8,228 nt of DNA from Chlorobiota bacterium (GTDB lineage: Bacteria > Bacteroidota > Bacteroidia > Flavobacteriales > Flavobacteriaceae): NCBI GenBank assembly GCA_013153655.1, contig JAADEB010000117.1, positions 1 to 8,228 on the forward strand. Reading direction: 5' to 3'. Both the position numbers and the translations under genes were made by a program. Positions 6,821 to 8,228 of this stretch are shown here, piece by piece (positions within the stretch are counted from its first letter, which is position 1; every line of letters starts with the position of its first letter). A model generated the notes under the pieces. It did no database searches. It worked only from the letters and a program-made list of their open reading frames with translations, and had not been told where the DNA came from.

Positions 6821-6828
6821 CAAAGATA
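6821..6828 (-). promoter_or_regulatory. -7 promoter box of the lipoprotein-AddB-like operon
   Basis: The minus strand reads TATCTTTG, an exact TAnnTTTG match, ending 20 nt before the ATG at 6800, the same spacing as at the peptidase promoter. The -33 region is a T-rich AATTTTTC without a clear TTG. The leader would be about 15 nt and has no Shine-Dalgarno sequence. Confidence 0.6.
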
Positions 6829-6919
6829 AGATTTTTTATTTTGAAAAATTTTTTCTCACACGGTTCATTTACTTTTCTCGCTTATTTTTTTTGAATAACG
6901 GTTGGTTAAATAATAAATT

Positions 6920-6937
6920 CTCCGGATTCTCCCGGAA
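6920..6937 (-). terminator. Weak candidate terminator of the tRNA/small protein/Dph6-like unit
   Basis: In minus-strand RNA, UUCCGG and CCGGAG form a 6-bp stem (one G-U pair) with a 6-nt loop. The stretch AAUUUAUUAUUU follows directly. It begins about 50 nt after the Dph6-like stop. The stem is short and the tail is not a pure U-tract. Confidence 0.35.
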
Positions 6938-6989
6938 ACAACCCGATTAAATATCGTTTAAAAATTATATTTTTTCCGGACCGTAAGGT

Positions 6990-7706
6990 TTATTCCGGAC
7001 GGAGATCGGCAAACCAAAAGGCCGTGTCCCATTTCGATTTATCTTTATCGACGGGATCATCTTCGTCGTCGCAGGATTTATATTCGCGGAACACGACACC
7101 TTCGTTCCTGATGGCGATGGGTTTTTTAAAGAAAGGTGCATCATATACGAAGGTGTGGAATTCGCCGTTTTCACCGCAGGGATCCACTCCTTCGGGTAGG
7201 TCGGCCAAAAAGGATTCGTCGAATTCCCTGCCGGCAAACGAACGGTCCATCAATCGGGCATTAACGGTCACCACCACCGCTCTAATACCCGAGCGAATGA
7301 TTTCCCGGGCCAATTCACGGGTGTCGTATCCCCAAACGGGAAATAAACATTTCATACCCACACGGTTCATTTGACGGATACGGTATTGTTTCAAATCTTC
7401 GAGAAAAATATCACCGAAAACGGCCGTGTCGTAACCTTGATTTTTCAGGCGGGTGACTTCTTCCCGCATGATGCGGTCGTAGGTTTCCAAATCCGTGGTG
7501 GTACTTAACGGAATTTCACGAAGCTGCACACCGGCTTCAAAGGCTTGCCGGCGCAGCAAGCGTACATCCACACCGTGCATAGATACGCGTCCGTATTGCC
7601 GGTTAACCGTAGTAAGCCATAGGTTCGGCGCTTTTCCCGATAGCCAAAGCTTATAAAAAGAAAAAGCGGCATCTTTGCCGCTACTCCAATTCAGAAATGC
7701 TTTCAT
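6990..7706 (-). CDS. Dph6/DUF71-family ATP-dependent ligase (diphthine-ammonia-ligase-like)
   Basis: This 238-residue cytoplasmic protein belongs to the DUF71/COG2102 PP-loop ATPases. The eukaryotic and archaeal members (Dph6) amidate diphthine on elongation factor 2. Bacteria do not make diphthamide, so the substrate here is unknown; published comparative genomics proposed a B12-salvage role for some bacterial members, but no B12 gene is visible nearby. The PP-loop is WSSGKDA (7-13), and the family signature GENGEFHTFVYDAPFF spans 178-193. GDIFLEDLKQYR (98-109) and FPVWG (122-126) are also family-typical. The tail after residue 210 is acidic (CDDEDDPVDKDK) and ends in FWFADL. The ATG at 7706 follows the stop codon of the small membrane protein with no base between, so translation is very likely coupled. 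It probably has no promoter of its own. Confidence 0.88.
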   Translation of the reverse strand: MKAFLNWSSGKDAAFSFYKLWLSGKAPNLWLTTVNRQYGRVSMHGVDVRLLRRQAFEAGVQLREIPLSTTTDLETYDRIMREEVTRLKNQGYDTAVFGDIFLEDLKQYRIRQMNRVGMKCLFPVWGYDTRELAREIIRSGIRAVVVTVNARLMDRSFAGREFDESFLADLPEGVDPCGENGEFHTFVYDAPFFKKPIAIRNEGVVFREYKSCDDEDDPVDKDKSKWDTAFWFADLRPE

Positions 7707-7898
7707 CTAACGTTTTATGTTTCTTTTTTTCAAGAAGAAATACAATAAAATAATTAAAGCACTTCCCCACAAGAGTATAGGTAAAGGATCAGCCGGTACA
7801 CCGGGCGGCGGAGGCGGCGGTGGAAAATTGATTTGCGCTACCATTCCGGGTGTAACGAAAAGGAAAAATAATATAAAAAAGTTTCTTTTCATATCCAT
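7707..7898 (-). CDS. Small proline-rich membrane protein, PID-CTERM-like
   Basis: This 63-residue protein has an N-terminal signal peptide (basic MKR, hydrophobic 7-17, likely cleavage after VA at 20-21). A run of seven prolines (26-32) follows, then GVPADPLP (33-40), a membrane span of about 18 residues (39-56) and a basic tail KKRNIKR (57-63). This tripartite proline/PxD-membrane-basic layout is like the short flavobacterial proteins annotated with a PID-CTERM sorting signal, although the usual Pro-Ile-Asp is Pro-Ala-Asp here. The role is unknown; the mature protein would be little more than a proline stub on a membrane anchor. The start may be Met1 (7898) or Met3 (7892). It begins only 7 nt after the tRNA gene, with no promoter in between. 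Its seven-proline run should need elongation factor P for efficient translation. Confidence 0.75.
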   Translation of the reverse strand: MDMKRNFFILFFLFVTPGMVAQINFPPPPPPPGVPADPLPILLWGSALIILLYFFLKKRNIKR

Positions 7899-7905
7899 AT
7901 GTATG

Positions 7906-7979
7906 TGGACCCAGCAGGGCTTGAACCTGCGACCCCCTGATTATGAGTCAGGTGCTCTAACCAACTGAGCTATGGGTCC
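7906..7979 (-). tRNA. tRNA with anticodon CAT (Met, possibly Ile2)
   Basis: The minus strand folds into a complete cloverleaf. The acceptor stem GGACCCA/TGGGTCC is perfect over 7 bp. The D arm is AGCTCAGTTGGTTAGAGCA, the anticodon arm CCTGA-CTCATAA-TCAGG has anticodon CAT at 7945-7943, and the T arm GCAGG-TTCAAGC-CCTGC is perfect. The discriminator base is A, and CCA is not encoded. It is not an initiator tRNA, because position 1-72 is paired and the anticodon stem lacks the three G-C pairs. CAT can be elongator Met or lysidine-modified Ile2; the acceptor-stem C4-G69 and C5-G68 pairs do not exclude Ile2. Confidence 0.96.
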
Positions 7980-7988
7980 TCTGAAAAG

Positions 7989-8020
7989 CAAAAATAGGAA
8001 TTTTTTTTAACATCCTACAA
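7989..8020 (-). promoter_or_regulatory. Promoter of the tRNA (and likely the two genes after it)
   Basis: On the minus strand TTG (8020-8018) is followed after 21 bp by TATTTTTG (7996-7989), a good match to the Bacteroidota TTG-N19-21-TAnnTTTG promoter. The box ends 9 nt before the mature tRNA 5' end, leaving a leader of a few bases for RNase P. This is the best-formed promoter in the window. Confidence 0.7.
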
Positions 8021-8055
8021 GCCGTTTCCGCAAAATCCGGACCAAAAATTGAAAA

Positions 8056-8228
8056 TTATGCACCGAAACGCTCCTTCCAGTATTGGGGCGAAGTGTCGTC
8101 CGCTTCCTGAAACCAGTAGGACTGCGTGACAATCTTGCCGTCGGGCGTACGCAATTTGCGGGCGTAAATCCAAATGGTGGGATTGAAAATCAAATCCGTT
8201 ACGCCGACGGTGTAGGTTACCGGATCGT
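8056..8228 (-). CDS. C-terminal end of an unrecognised protein (partial)
   Basis: An open frame enters from the high end of the window and stops at TAA 8058-8056, giving 56 complete sense codons. It begins DPVTYTVGVTDLIFNPTIWI and ends QYWKERFGA. It is rich in aromatic residues and beta-type segments, and has no membrane span or cysteine. Codon usage looks like the neighbouring genes (GAT, CCG, GGC, ACG are frequent), and there is no competing open frame of this quality, so I take it to be real. I do not recognise the family. Only 59 bp separate its stop from the tRNA promoter's -7 box, and I see no strong terminator there. Confidence 0.6.
   Translation of the reverse strand, partial: DPVTYTVGVTDLIFNPTIWIYARKLRTPDGKIVTQSYWFQEADDTSPQYWKERFGA

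Larger units (their letters stand above)
6801..6989. other. AT-rich intergenic region
   Basis: This gap between the Dph6-like gene and the lipoprotein gene has no credible coding frame. Near the Dph6-like end, TCCGGA occurs at 6975-6980 and 6994-6999 (the second inside the coding end) and could form a 6-bp stem, but an A-run rather than a T-run follows it. The weak hairpin at 6920-6937 is a better terminator candidate, and the lipoprotein promoter lies at 6821-6828. Confidence 0.6.

Noticed and set aside
7024..7374. Plus-strand open frame (116 codons) opposite the Dph6-like gene
   Set aside because: It is a shadow frame; the minus strand carries the PP-loop and GENGEFHT signatures.
7906..7979. 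tRNA gene as an integration (att) site of a mobile element
   Set aside because: No integrase and no repeat of the tRNA 3' end was seen in the window; the neighbouring genes look like ordinary chromosomal genes.

Overview
All protein genes I can support in this window lie on the minus strand, so transcription runs from high to low coordinates. Several signals point to a Bacteroidota (Cytophaga-Flavobacterium-Bacteroides group) genome. Promoter -7 boxes of the form TAnnTTTG sit just upstream of most transcription units, and leaders are short without a Shine-Dalgarno sequence. There is a small proline-rich membrane protein of a kind common in flavobacteria. The AddB-like nuclease and the lipoprotein also have a Bacteroidota character. 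I cannot place the organism more precisely.

Layout in the direction of transcription. (1) 8228-8056 is the last 56 codons of an unrecognised protein. (2) A well-formed promoter drives a tRNA with anticodon CAT (7979-7906). Only 7 nt after the tRNA comes a 63-residue PID-CTERM-like membrane protein gene, whose stop codon directly abuts the ATG of a Dph6/DUF71-type ATP-dependent ligase (7706-6990). (3) An AT-rich gap of 189 bp holds a weak terminator and a TAnnTTTG promoter. It leads into a lipoprotein gene (6800-6231) that overlaps the following gene by 8 nt; that gene is a 904-residue AddB-like inactivated helicase/PD-(D/E)XK nuclease (6238-3524). (4) A 471-bp non-coding stretch (3523-3053) is packed with short tandem word arrays and two copies of a 61-bp repeat. 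(5) A TAnnTTTG promoter precedes an M20 metallopeptidase (3052-1658), which is followed without a gap by a polyprenyl diphosphate synthase that probably starts at TTG (1656-697). (6) A 52-bp near-perfect dyad lies in front of an AAA_14/DUF4143-type ATPase whose C-terminal half runs off the window at base 1.

Functionally this is mostly housekeeping: peptide turnover, isoprenoid chain synthesis, recombination/repair and a tRNA. I see no CRISPR array, transposase, phage gene or recognisable defence cassette. The parts most worth a second look are the word-mosaic intergenic region, the tRNA-to-mRNA junction, the large dyad at the ATPase gene, and the AddB-like protein, which appears to lack both a Walker A motif and all iron-sulfur cysteines.
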